Shown here: positions 42,635 through 52,148 of the stretch, piece by piece
Layout: every line of letters begins with the position of its first letter
Position numbering within the stretch: position 1 is the first letter of the stretch
Source: an uncultured Bacteroidaceae bacterium
GTDB taxonomy: Bacteria > Bacteroidota > Bacteroidia > Bacteroidales > Bacteroidaceae
Direction of reading: 5' to 3'
Length of the DNA stretch: 64,000 nucleotides
Assembly (NCBI GenBank): GCA_905234605.1
Contig: CAJOIE010000006.1
Location: forward strand, 62,001 to 126,000
The notes under the pieces: generated by a model
Told to the model about the DNA's origin: nothing
What the model saw: only the letters and a program-made list of their open reading frames with translations
The model's database searches: none
Position numbers and translations under genes: made by a program

Positions 42635-43750
42635 TCATGCAGCAGAGCATGAAAGCGTGTTATTTAAATCAAGGCGAAGAACTCCTTCCAGCCTTTTTGC
42701 TTCCTCGGACGAAATGTCGTATATGCCATTTTTGCCCCCCCCCATAATAGCTTGTATGGCCTCTGACCACGCTTCAGCATCGTCTGCCTTAGCATACTGA
42801 ACACCCTCATATCCCTCCAGCACTTCACGGGCGTATTCTACGTCAGGAGCCACTATCCTCAAACCAAAAGATGCCGCTTCGATAAGTGGTAGTCCAAGCG
42901 TCTCGATTGTACTCGGAAAAAGTAATGCATCTGCAGAGTTGTACAATGTCAATGTTGTCTGATATGGCAAACGTCCCAGAAACACAACATACTGACCAAT
43001 ATCATTGCGTTCGACGTAATTTCTCAGTACAGGCGCTTCTTCTTTACTCACCGTAAAGTACAGTCTGACATTCCCCAACTCGCCTTTCTTCTTCAACAAC
43101 GACAGTGCCTTTAACAACACTATGTGAGACTTATGGGGTGAATACAGTGATGGGAAAATCATGTTACAATACTCCTTAGGGAATGGGAACGACTCTATAT
43201 TATGTACATCCGGCAATTCTACATCAGGGAAAGAAACATGCACACGAGCCTCACTTATTCCCAATCGCTTCACCAAACCGCGTTTCAAAAATTCTGTTTG
43301 TACTACGAATTGCACATTCTTGTCTATCGACTTTCGAACGAAATACAAATAGAAATGCTTATAGAGAAACTTTTCCAAATCCTCCCTTTTGAAGGGATTC
43401 CACTCACGTTTGAAGAAAGGCAGCGGCTGATGATAATATACAAGTTGTGGCAAACCATGCAGGCAACGGACTGCCGTATTTTGCAAAGAAATCACCGCAT
43501 CCGGAGTAAAGCCCTCTTTTTCAAGGATTTCCCTGCACCCTTGATTATCGAACCAGCTGCGCTTCGCCCTTGACTCGATGTCGGGAACATAATACTGTAC
43601 GCCCGCTATCTCAGGCTGCTGTAGCACTCTGTTCACAAAGATGAAATAGCGATTATCATCTATTTCCTCCCGAAGGTGTGATATAAACTGGTTATAGATG
43701 GTTACAGCTCCACCCATACGCAGACTAGCTGCAGATACAACGATGTTCAT
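42635..43750 (-). CDS. Glycosyltransferase family 4 with a G9 tract near its 3' end
   Basis: 371 residues, GT-B: N-terminus NIVVSAASLRMGGAVTIYN, donor-site motif ADALLFPSTIETLGLPLIEA. A G9 run (coding strand, 42735-42743) encodes Gly-Gly-Gly in AIMGGGKNGIY and is in frame, so the gene is ON. One base more or less would replace the last 37 residues. The start at 43750 is preferred to 43786 because it leaves a 7-nt gap to the gene before. Confidence 0.88.
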   Translation of the reverse strand: MNIVVSAASLRMGGAVTIYNQFISHLREEIDDNRYFIFVNRVLQQPEIAGVQYYVPDIESRAKRSWFDNQGCREILEKEGFTPDAVISLQNTAVRCLHGLPQLVYYHQPLPFFKREWNPFKREDLEKFLYKHFYLYFVRKSIDKNVQFVVQTEFLKRGLVKRLGISEARVHVSFPDVELPDVHNIESFPFPKEYCNMIFPSLYSPHKSHIVLLKALSLLKKKGELGNVRLYFTVSKEEAPVLRNYVERNDIGQYVVFLGRLPYQTTLTLYNSADALLFPSTIETLGLPLIEAASFGLRIVAPDVEYAREVLEGYEGVQYAKADDAEAWSEAIQAIMGGGKNGIYDISSEEAKRLEGVLRLDLNNTLSCSAA

Positions 43751-43757
43751 TTCCAGT

Positions 43758-44432
43758 TTAAATTTTTTCTGATTTCCAATTGACACCTTCTTTAATACAC
43801 TTTGCAGGATTACCTCCTAAAGCTGAGCATTTAGGGAAGCTTTTGCCTGTCACAACCGAACCAGTAGCCACGATGGAGTTTTCTCCCAAAATGGTACCTT
43901 TTGTTATGATTACTGTATTGCCAATCCATACATGTTCGCCCACAATAATATCTTTACTCGGATTAATACGCAGCCCAGTCTTAGCATCTATCACACTATG
44001 ACTATCCCCAGCACGCAACGTAATATTGGCAGAAAATAGGCAGTCATGCCCAACCACAATCTTCGATCCTTCCATCACAGCCAATTCCGTTTTTCCAGAA
44101 ATCATAGTATCCTCCTTAACATGTACTAAGCATCCCTTGTCGCCACAGTAAATAGTCAAATCCTTGGCACCGACACCTCCTTCAACTATCACCTTATTAT
44201 TAGACCCATGTATGGCAATATGTAAATTACTCATAGCAGAAGGTTTCTTCCCACCCAAGACGACCTCATTATCTACCCCATAGAACGACAGTCGCATTCT
44301 TTTAAGAAATACATTCTGATGCCTAAACACATTCCCCCTCACACCCCGCACCCTATTATTCATTAAGCAATAATAGATACGGGAGAAAAGACCTGGATGT
44401 CTTTTGACTATTTCTTTTATTTTGAATTTCAT
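43758..44432 (-). CDS. Hexapeptide-repeat acyltransferase (left-handed beta helix)
   Basis: 224 residues. Repeated hexapeptide turns are clear from about 65 to 205 (IVVGHDCLFSANITLRAGDSH, DIIVGEHVWIGNTVIITKGT, NSIVATGSVVTGKSF), ending with GGNPAKCIKEGV as in sugar O-acetyltransferases. The histidine in AGDSHS is the likely base. It probably acetylates a sugar using acetyl-CoA in the cytoplasm. It lies between two GT4 genes with short gaps. Confidence 0.87.
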   Translation of the reverse strand: MKFKIKEIVKRHPGLFSRIYYCLMNNRVRGVRGNVFRHQNVFLKRMRLSFYGVDNEVVLGGKKPSAMSNLHIAIHGSNNKVIVEGGVGAKDLTIYCGDKGCLVHVKEDTMISGKTELAVMEGSKIVVGHDCLFSANITLRAGDSHSVIDAKTGLRINPSKDIIVGEHVWIGNTVIITKGTILGENSIVATGSVVTGKSFPKCSALGGNPAKCIKEGVNWKSEKI

Positions 44433-44442
44433 ATAGGAATAA

Positions 44443-45552
44443 TTAATCTAAAACTGCATGTAAAATTTTAAGTTGATATTCTGGTGTCCAGCTATTATCT
44501 ATTTCTTCGTAGCATTTTGAACGCACATGTTCTCTCAAATTACCATTCACCTGAAACCATTCCTGAATTTTCGCACATAGGTCATTTACATCTCCATATT
44601 TAAAGAAGAGTCCTGTTTTATATGGGACTACAGACTCAAACTCCGGCATCTGTAGTTCAAAGCGGTCATGGGTGATGACCGGTGTGCCGAACATCAACAT
44701 ATGCATGGCCGTCAATCCAACGTTTCCCGGAGAAACGCAGATGTCTGCATTATAGACGAATTCTGCATTTTTAGTCTCATCAAAGCAAGCTCCATAGAAC
44801 CAGACTTGTTCTTGGATTCTTAAATCAGAGGCCTTTTGCTCCAAGTTTTCTCTTTCTACGCCATCTCCGACAAAAGTAACATTATATAGAGCACCTTTAC
44901 TCTTCAACAAAGCAATGGCTTCCAGCAATATATCCAGACGCTTCACTGTGGTTAAGCGACCGAGAAAAACAAAGTTCCTATTGCTATTCTTAAAATGATT
45001 ATGGTAAAGATTGGTTGGCTTAATTTGATGTCTAATCTCTAACTGGGCATTATAGTCCAGCGAATTGTGGATTACAAACAGATTGTCCCCATTGAATCCG
45101 TTCTGCATCATTACCTTCTTAGCATGATTACCATAAAGGAATACGCCATCTACCATACGATAAAACATCCGTTTGATAATACGTTCTATCTTAGTCTCTT
45201 TTCCATACCATCCATGAGTCCAGAAAAAAATCCGCTTCTTTCGATACAGTAGATTCTTTAAAATAAGCATCCTCCATGTCGAAAGGTCATGGACATCACC
45301 AATCATCAAATAACGCTCATAGCGTTTATCGCTAAGCAAGCAGGTTATGCCTTCTACAGAATACCATGCCTTCCCAGGGTTGTTTACATGTAGATACTGT
45401 ACAGGATGCTTTAAGCACTGAGTGTCGAAGCCTTTAACGTTAGCATCCCAATCCCCAAAATACCAGTCACAATCAAATTCCTCATCCATCCTTGTATAGA
45501 TGAGTTTTCGATATAGCGAAGGAGTGTTGAATATAAAGCAAATCTTTCCCAT
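44443..45552 (-). CDS. Glycosyltransferase family 4
   Basis: 369 residues. GT-B fold with FVFLGRLTTVKRLDILLEAI in the donor domain and an acidic VCVSPGNVGLTAMHMLMFG-type segment in place of a strict E-x7-E. It begins four nt after the beta-propeller protein gene. Acceptor and donor unknown. Confidence 0.83.
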   Translation of the reverse strand: MGKICFIFNTPSLYRKLIYTRMDEEFDCDWYFGDWDANVKGFDTQCLKHPVQYLHVNNPGKAWYSVEGITCLLSDKRYERYLMIGDVHDLSTWRMLILKNLLYRKKRIFFWTHGWYGKETKIERIIKRMFYRMVDGVFLYGNHAKKVMMQNGFNGDNLFVIHNSLDYNAQLEIRHQIKPTNLYHNHFKNSNRNFVFLGRLTTVKRLDILLEAIALLKSKGALYNVTFVGDGVERENLEQKASDLRIQEQVWFYGACFDETKNAEFVYNADICVSPGNVGLTAMHMLMFGTPVITHDRFELQMPEFESVVPYKTGLFFKYGDVNDLCAKIQEWFQVNGNLREHVRSKCYEEIDNSWTPEYQLKILHAVLD

Positions 45553-45556
45553 CCTG

Positions 45557-46909
45557 CTATATGATATTTTTTACATTGATCATGTACACCTGTCTACTGC
45601 CTTCATGTATAGAATCAAACACTGCATAGTCACCCTTATGATTCCAACGTGGATGAAGGTCACAGTGGAGTCCACTTCTGGTAAATGATAGTTGCCATTC
45701 CGAAATAGATCTCAATATGGAAGCATCAACCCCTTTGAAGTAATCTGTTTTCAAGGTTAAATCCGGGTCTTCAAACAAGCGTTTGAACCTACCTAAGTTT
45801 ATTCTTAAATCTTTCAAGAAACTATATAAGAACAGATCCCTATACCCTTCTTCGTCAGGATAGTTATCACAGATGCACCAATCTCTGTTTAAAGGATTTG
45901 TCATGGGATGTCCGTCTGTAGGGATAATATCCTTTGCAAAAGGTGATACTGTCGCTAGTTCTGAATCCTCTATCATTAGGAACGACATTCCGCCAACAAT
46001 GCCTTTCCCCTTGCCAATGACAATTTTCACTATTTTCTTGGCAAACCTCAACGAATACTTGACGACGGGATTGGACATAATCGGATTGTTGCGCATGGCA
46101 TCAACCGAACTGCCAGCACGTCCAAAGATATAGATATGGCTATCGTCTTTCCAATCAAAATGACTCAAGAATCCCTGTCCTATGCAGCGTAAGCCCTTCC
46201 CATCCAAACCTATTGTCATCAGCCTTGTCATCAGACCACCATCTGGCATGAAATATCTATGCAAAAATGCGACTCTTGTTCCGGCAGGATTGATGCAAAG
46301 GTGGGTGAGATAGTGATGTGCCTTACCCGACAGGTTACTCGTGCCACATTCCGCCACCTGCTTTACCGATACCAGCAACCTCACCTCTTTGGTATTCATG
46401 TCCATAATGGTGATGCCGGTATCCGATGGGAATGGATCGTTTGCCCCTTTATCTTCGATGCCCGTGTAGCCATAGCCCCCAAGTCTGTGCAAACGCGCAT
46501 AGTCCAAGCCAAGTGCATATTGCCCGTCCTTTGTCAGCATGTGGACTGTAGCTGGCAGATGCTCAACGAGGGTGTTAGTATCAGCATCATACAAATCTGC
46601 AGCCCATATGTTGCCAACTCGATTGTTAACTGTGAACAGGTTGGTATCAGCCACCCATTGCTGCCTGGCACCCTGAGGGTAGTTCAAGGCTGTGGTTTCA
46701 CCCACCTTCACAAACTGGCCATCTTCAACATAGCCCACGCCGAACTGTTCTCCCGGTAGTGGCGGTCTGTTTATAGTATTCACTTCCAGGCATAGATACT
46801 TCGTGTCTGCTTTATTCGAGATAATCAAGTCGTGGAAACCGAATAAATGGTGTTTTGGTCCATTTGTCAGTTTTACGACATTGCTATCAAATTCTGTTAT
46901 TTTTGACAT
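45557..46909 (-). CDS. Beta-propeller-like protein of polysaccharide loci
   Basis: 450 residues, no signal peptide or membrane helix. Repeating blade-like segments (NIWAADLYDADTNTLVE, GITIMDMNTKEVRLLVS, LMTIGLDGKGLRCIG, YAVFDSIHEGSRQVYMI) suggest a TolB/WD-type propeller. I know this type only as an uncharacterised neighbour of glycosyltransferases; it may bind sugar or act on it. It overlaps the acyltransferase gene upstream by 23 nt. Confidence 0.7.
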   Translation of the reverse strand: MSKITEFDSNVVKLTNGPKHHLFGFHDLIISNKADTKYLCLEVNTINRPPLPGEQFGVGYVEDGQFVKVGETTALNYPQGARQQWVADTNLFTVNNRVGNIWAADLYDADTNTLVEHLPATVHMLTKDGQYALGLDYARLHRLGGYGYTGIEDKGANDPFPSDTGITIMDMNTKEVRLLVSVKQVAECGTSNLSGKAHHYLTHLCINPAGTRVAFLHRYFMPDGGLMTRLMTIGLDGKGLRCIGQGFLSHFDWKDDSHIYIFGRAGSSVDAMRNNPIMSNPVVKYSLRFAKKIVKIVIGKGKGIVGGMSFLMIEDSELATVSPFAKDIIPTDGHPMTNPLNRDWCICDNYPDEEGYRDLFLYSFLKDLRINLGRFKRLFEDPDLTLKTDYFKGVDASILRSISEWQLSFTRSGLHCDLHPRWNHKGDYAVFDSIHEGSRQVYMINVKNII

Positions 46910-47897
46910 AATAATTCCTTATTAGAGATATTTCCAAAGTTTTTTGTAACAACCAAGCCAAATAAATAATCAGCAATAGATAAAGCCATAAAGGTGCAAT
47001 ATAGCCGAGACTGGAAGACAAGAGAATTACTTTCCAATGCACCAAATAAATTGGAAAGGACACATAACCTAAAAATGATTTGAATCCAAGTTTTACTTCA
47101 TACCCTGTCGCAAACCATAATAGTCCCGCAATCATCAATATGTTTGCAATTAAATGAATTGGACCTGCGTTGTGCGTAATATACAACAAATAGCAAATAG
47201 CCATTGTGCAAATCCCAATTACTATCCAAGTCCAAGCACTATTTATTATGATTGCACATCTTTCCTTATACAGAGAGGCACATATTCCTATTGCAAAAAG
47301 AGGTATTGAGAATAGATGGTTCGAAGGTTCTCCTCTTAACCATAAGTATAAAAACACAATCAACGAAGATGCTATTGAAACTATATTTCTAACCTTTACT
47401 TTAGTTATCTGAGTACTAATAACAAATCCAATATAGAGATAAAACAAAGTATTAACAAACCAAAAGTGGTAATCAAGTTTTGCGACTGAAAGCAAAAGGT
47501 TCCAATCTATAGCAGGCCATATTCCCGTATTAAAATACTCCCAACAGAGTATTGAACCATAATGAAGTACATTAATAATCAATACCGCCTTGTATATCTT
47601 CCAAAATCGCTTTACGACAAATTGCCATATATTAAGATGTCTCTTTGTCTCGGACTCCATTAAGCCATAGCCAGACAGAAAGAAAAACATTGCCACACCT
47701 GCGTATCCACCTTGTGTTGAAAAAAATTGATAGAACAGGTTATTGGACAACCCCTCAGCTATCATATACTGTGAATAATGATGCAACGCTATCATTACAC
47801 AGCACAGTCCCTTCAGCAATTGGGTAAATTCGTAGGGAAGTTTTACCCCCCCCCGGTTTGTCTTCTTGACACTCAATAGTCTATCATTACTTGCCAT
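46887..47897 (-). CDS. Acyltransferase 3 family membrane protein with a G9 tract (ON)
   Basis: 336 residues, about ten membrane helices. The family motif with Arg/His is represented by CCVMIALHHYSQYM, and FFLSGYGLMES is the second conserved loop. The coding strand has G9 at 47846-47854 encoding the end of NRGGV at residues 15-18, before the first helix, and is in frame. A change of length would abolish the whole enzyme. It overlaps the GT4 gene upstream by 11 nt. Probably O-acetylates the glycan in the periplasm or at the inner membrane. Confidence 0.87.
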   Translation of the reverse strand: MASNDRLLSVKKTNRGGVKLPYEFTQLLKGLCCVMIALHHYSQYMIAEGLSNNLFYQFFSTQGGYAGVAMFFFLSGYGLMESETKRHLNIWQFVVKRFWKIYKAVLIINVLHYGSILCWEYFNTGIWPAIDWNLLLSVAKLDYHFWFVNTLFYLYIGFVISTQITKVKVRNIVSIASSLIVFLYLWLRGEPSNHLFSIPLFAIGICASLYKERCAIIINSAWTWIVIGICTMAICYLLYITHNAGPIHLIANILMIAGLLWFATGYEVKLGFKSFLGYVSFPIYLVHWKVILLSSSLGYIAPLWLYLLLIIYLAWLLQKTLEISLIRNYYVKNNRI

Positions 47898-49074
47898 TTT
47901 TGATTTCTTTTAGGAACATATTCAATTTCTTACCCGTACTCTCGATGGTGTATTCGCTCAAAACCTTTTTCTGAAGATCGAGAGCCAACGCCACCCTTTC
48001 ATCATAATGAGCTATCACATCCTCTACTGCCACAGCAATGGCTTCCGCATCTTCTTGATTGTAATAGGTGATATGACGGTTATAGTCCTCGTCCAGTTTT
48101 CCTATCTCGCTGCTCACGATAGGTCTGCCCGTGCTTGCGTATTCCATCATCTTGAAAGGGAAGCCTGCTGCCTGAGCCCCTACGCCCATACTACGGGTTG
48201 TATTGATAAGGATATCCGCCTCGCGGTCCAAGGTTTTAATAAGCTCCGCATGCTTCATATATCCGTTGAAATAGAATTCATGACGTTCAGGAACCTGCTT
48301 GATAAGTTCTTCTAAAGTATCATCCAAATTGCAATTGCCGTACACAGAAACGACACAAGGTGTCTTTATATAGTTCATTGCCTTCACTAACAGGTCGCCT
48401 CCCTTACTATAATGAATGCCTCCTGTCAGGATGATATGCACGGGTTTGCCCTCTTCCAATTTGTTGATGCGCGAAGTCACATTATTAATCACCTCTTCAT
48501 TCACGATGCCCGGTGTCAGCACACTATATTTGAGCGTGTCTTTTAACTGTAAGCCCAAACAAACAGCCATCACCCCATCCGTCCGTTCCATCAAGTAGTT
48601 ATAGAGCCGTCTCTTATATCCCTCCATGCTGTTCTTATCTCCAACAAGAGCTTTGTTGAAGATGTTGTCCTCGTATTCTATCACCTTGATTTTCTTCTTA
48701 AATGCACATATGGTGAGAGCTGCACCTAAAGTTATGTTATAATACAAGAAAACATCATAGTTCTTTGCTTCTTTCCTTAAAGCCCTTGATGTCAACCATT
48801 CGTTAATGGGAGAGCATCGGCGATACGAGATACACTTTCCATATTTGATGGATAGTTTCCCCTCCGGGTATTCTTCCACCTCCATAAAAGGCCTAATAAC
48901 CTGATTGGCAACAGTTAGTCCGGGGCTGAAGATTGTCACCTCATGTCCAGCTGACATCAAAGCCCTAGCTATTCCTCTTGTCTTGAAAGGACCCGAAAGC
49001 GCGAACTGCTTCCCCTTGCAATACTTCTCGGTAAACTCTTTACCGATATATGCGGACAAATATGCTATTTTCAT
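47887..49074 (-). CDS. Glycosyltransferase family 4
   Basis: 395 residues. N-terminal IAYLSAYIGKEFTEKY, GHEVTIFSPG, then HIILTGGIHYSKGGDLLVKA in the donor domain and a final MMEYASTGRPIVSSEIG segment. Typical of exopolysaccharide GT4 enzymes. It overlaps its upstream neighbour by 4 nt (ATGA) and the acyltransferase by 11 nt, so the run is tightly coupled. Confidence 0.85.
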   Translation of the reverse strand: MKIAYLSAYIGKEFTEKYCKGKQFALSGPFKTRGIARALMSAGHEVTIFSPGLTVANQVIRPFMEVEEYPEGKLSIKYGKCISYRRCSPINEWLTSRALRKEAKNYDVFLYYNITLGAALTICAFKKKIKVIEYEDNIFNKALVGDKNSMEGYKRRLYNYLMERTDGVMAVCLGLQLKDTLKYSVLTPGIVNEEVINNVTSRINKLEEGKPVHIILTGGIHYSKGGDLLVKAMNYIKTPCVVSVYGNCNLDDTLEELIKQVPERHEFYFNGYMKHAELIKTLDREADILINTTRSMGVGAQAAGFPFKMMEYASTGRPIVSSEIGKLDEDYNRHITYYNQEDAEAIAVAVEDVIAHYDERVALALDLQKKVLSEYTIESTGKKLNMFLKEIKNGK

Positions 49075-50171
49075 TTATCCAATAATTGAGAATATATGTT
49101 TTTCAATTTATAATAATTGCCATAATCCGGATTTGCTTCAACATGTCCTATTTCAATTGCACTTGCAACCTTGCCAACAAAATCACTCATATCACCAAAT
49201 CGATATAGAATTGTTCTCTCTGGCCGAGGGCAAACATCGCTTGCAACAACCTGCACTCCCAGATCCAAAGCTTCCCTAACAGCGACAGAATCTCCATCAG
49301 TACAAGTTGGACGAACATACACATCCGTATTATTCCACAAATTCGTCATTCCCTCTATTGGGCCGAATTGCCAATAGATTTTATCATCAACCCCTAACTG
49401 ATGCGCCTTGTCTTGTAAGATATTTATCTTATTGGAATCATTAGTTTCTGTTAAACAAAGCACAAAGCCTATGGTGCAATGTGTCAATTTCAGTATCTCT
49501 GCATATAAAGACAGAGCATCATTAAAACCATATACATCCTTTCCATCGTGGAGCATGAAACTATGCCCATAGAATACAATGATTTTATTATGTCTTTCAA
49601 TGTAATCCCGAAGATTATGAGGTAATTCTCCCGAAGCAGCTTGCCCATCAGGTATATAAGCAGGGATAACTTGAATGGAATTATTATACTTAATGGGCAA
49701 CTTCAACATTTCCGCCTTCGCTTGCTCACTCACGGCCACCCAAGTCACATCAGGGCTATTCGCTACCCTTTTCAAAAAAAAACGATTGATGACATCACAA
49801 TCCTGATAGAATCTTTGAACCATCGAATTATGCACTGTTATCACAATTTTCTTGCGCATAAACACGAGGAAAAACCACATATAGATCATATTTTCTAAAC
49901 TATAGTGGGAGTGCAGCACTTTATATGGTCGCAATATCTTAAAGCAACGAGGTAGCTCTTTCAACAATCTTTTTGTAGACAAATTAAGTTCTGGTTCATA
50001 CAATGAAGATTGAAGAACCGCAGGATCTGAATTGTCTTTTGAATAAAAACCTCCTACAACAAATCCATCGGCAGTCAATTTATCTATCAAACGAGCAATT
50101 GATACTGAGACGCCTCCGTATTTGGGCGGGACGAAGCCAAGTTCCTTTATGTCATAAATGTTATTTTTCAT
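49071..50171 (-). CDS. Glycosyltransferase family 4
   Basis: 366 residues. The N-terminus GFVPPKYGGVSVSIARLIDKL has the usual glycine-rich GT4 loop; the donor domain includes IIVFYGHSFMLHDGK and DVYVRPTCTDGDSVAVREAL, with the acidic residue pair of the E-x7-E site varied to D-x-V-A-V-R-E. A T9 run in the coding strand (near 49775-49783) is an ordinary homopolymer within Phe codons but could slip. Specificity unknown. Confidence 0.83.
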   Translation of the reverse strand: MKNNIYDIKELGFVPPKYGGVSVSIARLIDKLTADGFVVGGFYSKDNSDPAVLQSSLYEPELNLSTKRLLKELPRCFKILRPYKVLHSHYSLENMIYMWFFLVFMRKKIVITVHNSMVQRFYQDCDVINRFFLKRVANSPDVTWVAVSEQAKAEMLKLPIKYNNSIQVIPAYIPDGQAASGELPHNLRDYIERHNKIIVFYGHSFMLHDGKDVYGFNDALSLYAEILKLTHCTIGFVLCLTETNDSNKINILQDKAHQLGVDDKIYWQFGPIEGMTNLWNNTDVYVRPTCTDGDSVAVREALDLGVQVVASDVCPRPERTILYRFGDMSDFVGKVASAIEIGHVEANPDYGNYYKLKNIYSQLLDK

Positions 50172-51259
50172 TAGAATTCACCTAAAATTGAAGAATACGC
50201 CCAATATTTAAAATAAGGATTGGAAATCCAACCCATAAAAGTTAATCTGAAAAAATATAATATAATTATCAGGTATCCATATTTAAATGCCGGCTTTGCC
50301 CAATATGCAAATAAACACGTGGTTGCAACAATGAAATAGTATATCGTATATTGTCCCATTCTGCCACCCAAAATGCCAAGTGTAAATGAAAAGCAATAAA
50401 ACAAAGCCCATTTATATTTGGAATAATTGTCTTTAACGATAGCAGGATTCTTATTGTTATTTAAAAAATAAAGAATACCAGCTGCCAAAACGATACCAGC
50501 CAATGCGCCTATCATACCTCTCTCATCGGCAATCTCTGCAAGTCCATCTACTTGTTCCACATATCGTCCCATAAACATTTCTATGACGGGCATGAATGTG
50601 TTAGCCATAGATGATAATGATGCAAATGATGCCATCATCATGACTACCATCCATATCACCACACCTCGAGAAGAAATCGCAGAACCATAACTTAGCATAT
50701 ACATAACAACAAACATGGCCAATGCGCTTGTGTGGATTGAAGTAGCTACTATGCCCAATAATACATAAGGCACAAGTTTCCTCTTTTCGCCAAGCAAAAA
50801 ATACGTACTCAATATCAAAATAGAAGCTGCGAGTCCATTCCTAATGCCACTAATCATAAAGAAAATGGTTGTACTAGGTGTCAGGAATAACAACAGGATT
50901 GTTAGCCACGAATACTTTGCGGGAACAAATCTATATATTAGAAAACTTAAAGCCCAACAATTTATAAAAGAAATAAAAGCAATAAGAGATTGATAGGTAG
51001 GCATTATCTTATTGAGTATGGCATAACCTGGCTCCATGTGATCATTTGCAGAATACATATTATTCCATGAAAGCATATGAACCCCATCAAAGAAGTCATG
51101 GTAACCATACTCATCAACGCCATAATCCTTTCTGAGGGCCATGAACAAGAACAGTGGTATAAACGAACAAACAGTTCGCCACCAATATTGTTTACTATCT
51201 CTGACAGGTATAAACTGTGCGAGTAAAGTCAACACGAAAACAAGGAAATAGACCTTCAT
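50171..51259 (-). CDS. EpsG/Wzy-like polymerase candidate
   Basis: 362 residues with about ten predicted membrane helices and a signal-anchor-like start (VYFLVFVLTLLAQFIPV). The pattern LRKDYGVDEYGYHDFFDG before helix 3 and a long central loop are as in EpsG-type polymerases. It is the only gene in the run with this profile, so it probably polymerises repeat units at the periplasmic face. It overlaps the gene upstream by 4 nt and the GT4 downstream by 1 nt. Confidence 0.78.
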   Translation of the reverse strand: MKVYFLVFVLTLLAQFIPVRDSKQYWWRTVCSFIPLFLFMALRKDYGVDEYGYHDFFDGVHMLSWNNMYSANDHMEPGYAILNKIMPTYQSLIAFISFINCWALSFLIYRFVPAKYSWLTILLLFLTPSTTIFFMISGIRNGLAASILILSTYFLLGEKRKLVPYVLLGIVATSIHTSALAMFVVMYMLSYGSAISSRGVVIWMVVMMMASFASLSSMANTFMPVIEMFMGRYVEQVDGLAEIADERGMIGALAGIVLAAGILYFLNNNKNPAIVKDNYSKYKWALFYCFSFTLGILGGRMGQYTIYYFIVATTCLFAYWAKPAFKYGYLIIILYFFRLTFMGWISNPYFKYWAYSSILGEF

Positions 51260-52146
51260 CTAATTGCGCGTTTAAAAGACTTCAATAAATCAAAGAAACG
51301 ACCAGCAAGTTGATATAGATAGCCATAGCCATCTACCACGCATATTCCATCAAAGAAATTTAACGTATGAACGCCTTTGCTGTATCTAAATGATTGCGGT
51401 AGGATTCTGAATATCCCTTCTTCGGTCTGGATTCCGTCCTTTTGTTGTACAGACATTATTGACAAAGCTCCTCCATATCTTGTGGAACAATCTTGTGCAG
51501 GTCGGTATATTTTGTCACTTACTCTTATCCAGTTACCACCAGGTCGTGAGCAAGAACGAGAAATTTGACAAGGTGTGTCAGAAATGATCTTGTAAGAACC
51601 AAACAAAGAGTCCGACTGATATAGGAATGCTTTTTCTTGCGTATCAGGATACTTGGTTGCAATCATCAAATATTTACTTTCCTGCTCAATTATTGATGCG
51701 TCAGCAACTGCCTCATTCAAGATACAAATAGGATTTACCAACTTGTGGCTAACGCTGTCATACTCATAGATATTTAGTTTCCCAGATGCGCCATTCTCAG
51801 GATAAACATATACCTTGCCATTATGCCGAATAATGGCTGGATAAGACAAATGAGTATCCAATTCAAGCAACACATGGCGTTCTTTTAAACTTATTGTTTT
51901 TCTGTCAATCACCAACTCGCAAATAATTCCCTTGGGCCAGCCAAACAGGTTACATTCCTCTACAAAGACAATAATTTCTTCGTCTGTCACCTTATAAATG
52001 AAAGGATCGGCAAACCATCTGTCTTTATAGGGGTGTTTCAGCCATTGGACCTTATTTAGTCTCTTCTGCTGAATCAGATTTTCTGGTGTCTGCTCACAAA
52101 AGCCAATATTCCAATTGGCATCTATCATATATTTTCGCCAACTCAT
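51256..52146 (-). CDS. Beta-propeller sugar-transferase-like protein (GINT1/GH43-like N-terminal type)
   Basis: 296 residues. WFADPFIYKV, HLSYPAIIRHNGKVYVYPE and GNWIRVSDKIYRPAQDC are the conserved segments of the five-bladed propeller seen in glucosamine inositolphosphorylceramide transferase-like proteins and in polysaccharide loci. Whether this bacterial form transfers sugar or only binds it is not known. It sits between the ATP-grasp and polymerase genes. Confidence 0.7.
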   Translation of the reverse strand: MSWRKYMIDANWNIGFCEQTPENLIQQKRLNKVQWLKHPYKDRWFADPFIYKVTDEEIIVFVEECNLFGWPKGIICELVIDRKTISLKERHVLLELDTHLSYPAIIRHNGKVYVYPENGASGKLNIYEYDSVSHKLVNPICILNEAVADASIIEQESKYLMIATKYPDTQEKAFLYQSDSLFGSYKIISDTPCQISRSCSRPGGNWIRVSDKIYRPAQDCSTRYGGALSIMSVQQKDGIQTEEGIFRILPQSFRYSKGVHTLNFFDGICVVDGYGYLYQLAGRFFDLLKSFKRAIR

Positions 52147-52148
52147 AG